Assembly (NCBI GenBank): GCA_030147305.1
Contig: JASLAE010000396.1
Coordinates: 1 to 7,673, forward strand
Source of the DNA: Cesiribacter sp.
GTDB taxonomy: Bacteria > Bacteroidota > Bacteroidia > Cytophagales > Cyclobacteriaceae
DNA: 7,673 bases
Direction of reading: 5' to 3'
The notes under the pieces: generated by a model
What the model was told of the DNA's origin: nothing
The model's database searches: none
Seen by the model: only the letters and a program-made list of their open reading frames with translations
Shown here: piece after piece, positions 6,876 through 7,673 of the stretch
Numbering within the stretch: position 1 is the stretch's first letter
Layout of the letters: the number at the start of each line of letters is the position of its first letter
Translations under genes and position numbers: made by a program

Positions 6876-7532
6876 TTAAGCGTTAACTTTTTTGTGGTCG
6901 GCCAGGAATTTCTCCAGCCCCGAGGTAGTAAGCGGGTGGTTCAACAAGCCGGTGATCACGTTCAGGGGGCAGGTTACTACATCGGCTCCTACTTCGGCAC
7001 ACTGAATCAGGTGCATGGAGTGACGCACAGATGCAGCGAGTACTTCAGTGGCAAAGCCGTAATTTTGGTAGATCTGTACAATCTGCTCGATCAGCGCCAT
7101 GCCATCTGTAGACACATCGTCGAGGCGGCCAATAAAAGGTGATACATAAGAAGCACCTGCTTTAGCCGCTAAAATGGCTTGTCCGGCAGAAAATACAAGT
7201 GTGCAGTTGGTGCGGATCCCTTCAGCAGAAAATGCTTTCAGCGCTTTGATGCCTTCGCGGATCATGGGCACCTTTACAACAATTTTATCATCTATTTTGG
7301 CCAGTTCGCGGCCTTCGCGCATGATCTCATCGAAAGTAATGGCAATCACTTCTGCGCTTACATTATTGTCTACAATGTCGCAGATGGCTTTGTAGTGGTT
7401 GCGCACATTTTCGTCCCCACGGATGCCTTCTTTGGCCATCAGGGAAGGGTTGGTGGTTACACCATCCAGTACACCAAGATCGTAAGCTTCGCGAATTTCG
7501 TTTAGGTTGGCAGTATCAATAAAAAATTTCAT
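6876..7532 (-). CDS. tal: Transaldolase of the TalC/fructose-6-phosphate aldolase family
   Basis: This is a cytosolic class I aldolase-fold enzyme of 218 residues. It is expected to transfer dihydroxyacetone units between sugar phosphates in the non-oxidative pentose phosphate pathway. Family residues are in place: Asp6 (FFIDTA), Asn28 (TTNPS), Schiff-base Lys87 (VVKVPM), Thr111 (NCTLVFS), Arg136 and Ser168 (LAAS). Two positions decide the activity. E. coli FsaA has Gln59 and Tyr131, whereas this protein has Glu61 (SAEV) and Phe133 (SPFIGR), as in true transaldolases. I therefore call it a transaldolase, although automated annotation often labels the family fructose-6-phosphate aldolase. The ATG at 7532 is followed directly by the conserved first strand, so the start is secure; no Shine-Dalgarno sequence precedes it. 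It lies just downstream of the SRP RNA gene on the same strand. Confidence 0.93.
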   Translation of the reverse strand: MKFFIDTANLNEIREAYDLGVLDGVTTNPSLMAKEGIRGDENVRNHYKAICDIVDNNVSAEVIAITFDEIMREGRELAKIDDKIVVKVPMIREGIKALKAFSAEGIRTNCTLVFSAGQAILAAKAGASYVSPFIGRLDDVSTDGMALIEQIVQIYQNYGFATEVLAASVRHSMHLIQCAEVGADVVTCPLNVITGLLNHPLTTSGLEKFLADHKKVNA

Positions 7533-7539
7533 GAGAATT

Positions 7540-7579
7540 AGGGTTTGCTGTAAAGCTAAAGAAAAAATGCTAAAACCCT
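7540..7579 (-). repeat. Inverted repeat between the SRP RNA gene and the transaldolase gene
   Basis: AGGGTTT (7540-7546) and AAACCCT (7573-7579) form 7-bp arms. Adjacent GC (7547-7548 and 7569-7570) can extend the stem past a short bulge. It falls in the short gap upstream of the transaldolase start. It lacks a T-run, so it is not a standard terminator. It could be a leader hairpin or an operator-like site; its role is not shown by sequence. Confidence 0.35.
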
Positions 7580-7589
7580 GTAAAAAGAA

Positions 7590-7673
7590 AAAGGCAAATC
7601 GAACATCGCACCGCTACAACCACCTACCCTTGCTACCTTCCGGTCCTGGGGGATTCAGCAGGAGCTGGTCGTG
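7590..7673 (-). ncRNA. ffs: Signal recognition particle RNA (small bacterial type), partial
   Basis: Read on the minus strand, 7631-7650 contains CCCAGGACCGGAAGGTAGCA. This is the conserved SRP RNA apical domain: a GGAA tetraloop at 7638-7641 closed by CC/GG, with the asymmetric Ffh-binding loop around AGGA and TAGCA. The flanks CGACCA (7667-7672) and TGGTTG (7616-7621) pair to extend the same rod-like helix. The RNA binds Ffh and helps deliver nascent membrane and secreted proteins to the membrane. The 5' part runs off the window. The 3' end is estimated by comparison with the usual length of about 100 nt; a T-rich stretch (about 7576-7592 read leftward) may mark it. The identification is strong and the left boundary is approximate. 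Confidence 0.9.

Noticed and set aside
7179..7505. Plus-strand 108-codon reading frame opposite transaldolase
   Set aside because: Transaldolase on the minus strand has all family catalytic residues; the opposite frame is Phe/Ala-rich with no motif.
7551..7558. Minus-strand TAGCTTTA as a promoter -7 box for transaldolase
   Set aside because: It matches TAnnTTTG at all but the last base, but no -33 element lies at the right distance, and AT-rich sequence gives such matches often.

Overview
The window looks like ordinary chromosome from a member of the Bacteroidota, most likely a Cytophagales-type organism. Three things point there. No gene start carries a Shine-Dalgarno sequence. Exported proteins end their signal peptides in the form AFA|Q. 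Tandem DUF3857/transglutaminase genes and an ftsE with no ftsX beside it are arrangements I associate with this phylum. This placement is inferred from gene content, not from a search.

Layout, left to right. A plus-strand CCA-adding/poly(A) polymerase family nucleotidyltransferase with an HD domain (35-1444) ends in a strong hairpin terminator. Two plus-strand exported proteins follow 12 nt apart (1578-3476 and 3489-5717). They share one architecture: DUF3857-like N-terminus, transglutaminase-like core and beta-rich C-terminal domain. The first keeps a full Cys-His-Asp triad, and the second has lost it. A perfect 19-bp inverted repeat (5735-5777) closes this operon and also serves the convergent minus-strand genes.

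The right part is read leftward. A partial SRP RNA gene runs off the window end (about 7590-7673). It is followed by a small transaldolase of the TalC/FSA family (6876-7532), a structured 3' untranslated region and a perfect 12-bp terminator hairpin. Next come an unrecognised 67-residue ORF (6533-6736) and ftsE (5802-6512), which look like a two-gene unit.

Most genes here are housekeeping: tRNA 3'-end maintenance, protein targeting, pentose-phosphate metabolism and cell-division signalling. The parts most worth a second look are the enzyme/pseudoenzyme pair in the envelope operon, the unknown small gene coupled to ftsE, and the compact junction where a terminator overlaps a possible promoter for that small gene. 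There is no mobile element, CRISPR array or tRNA gene, and no gene-free stretch longer than 300 bases.
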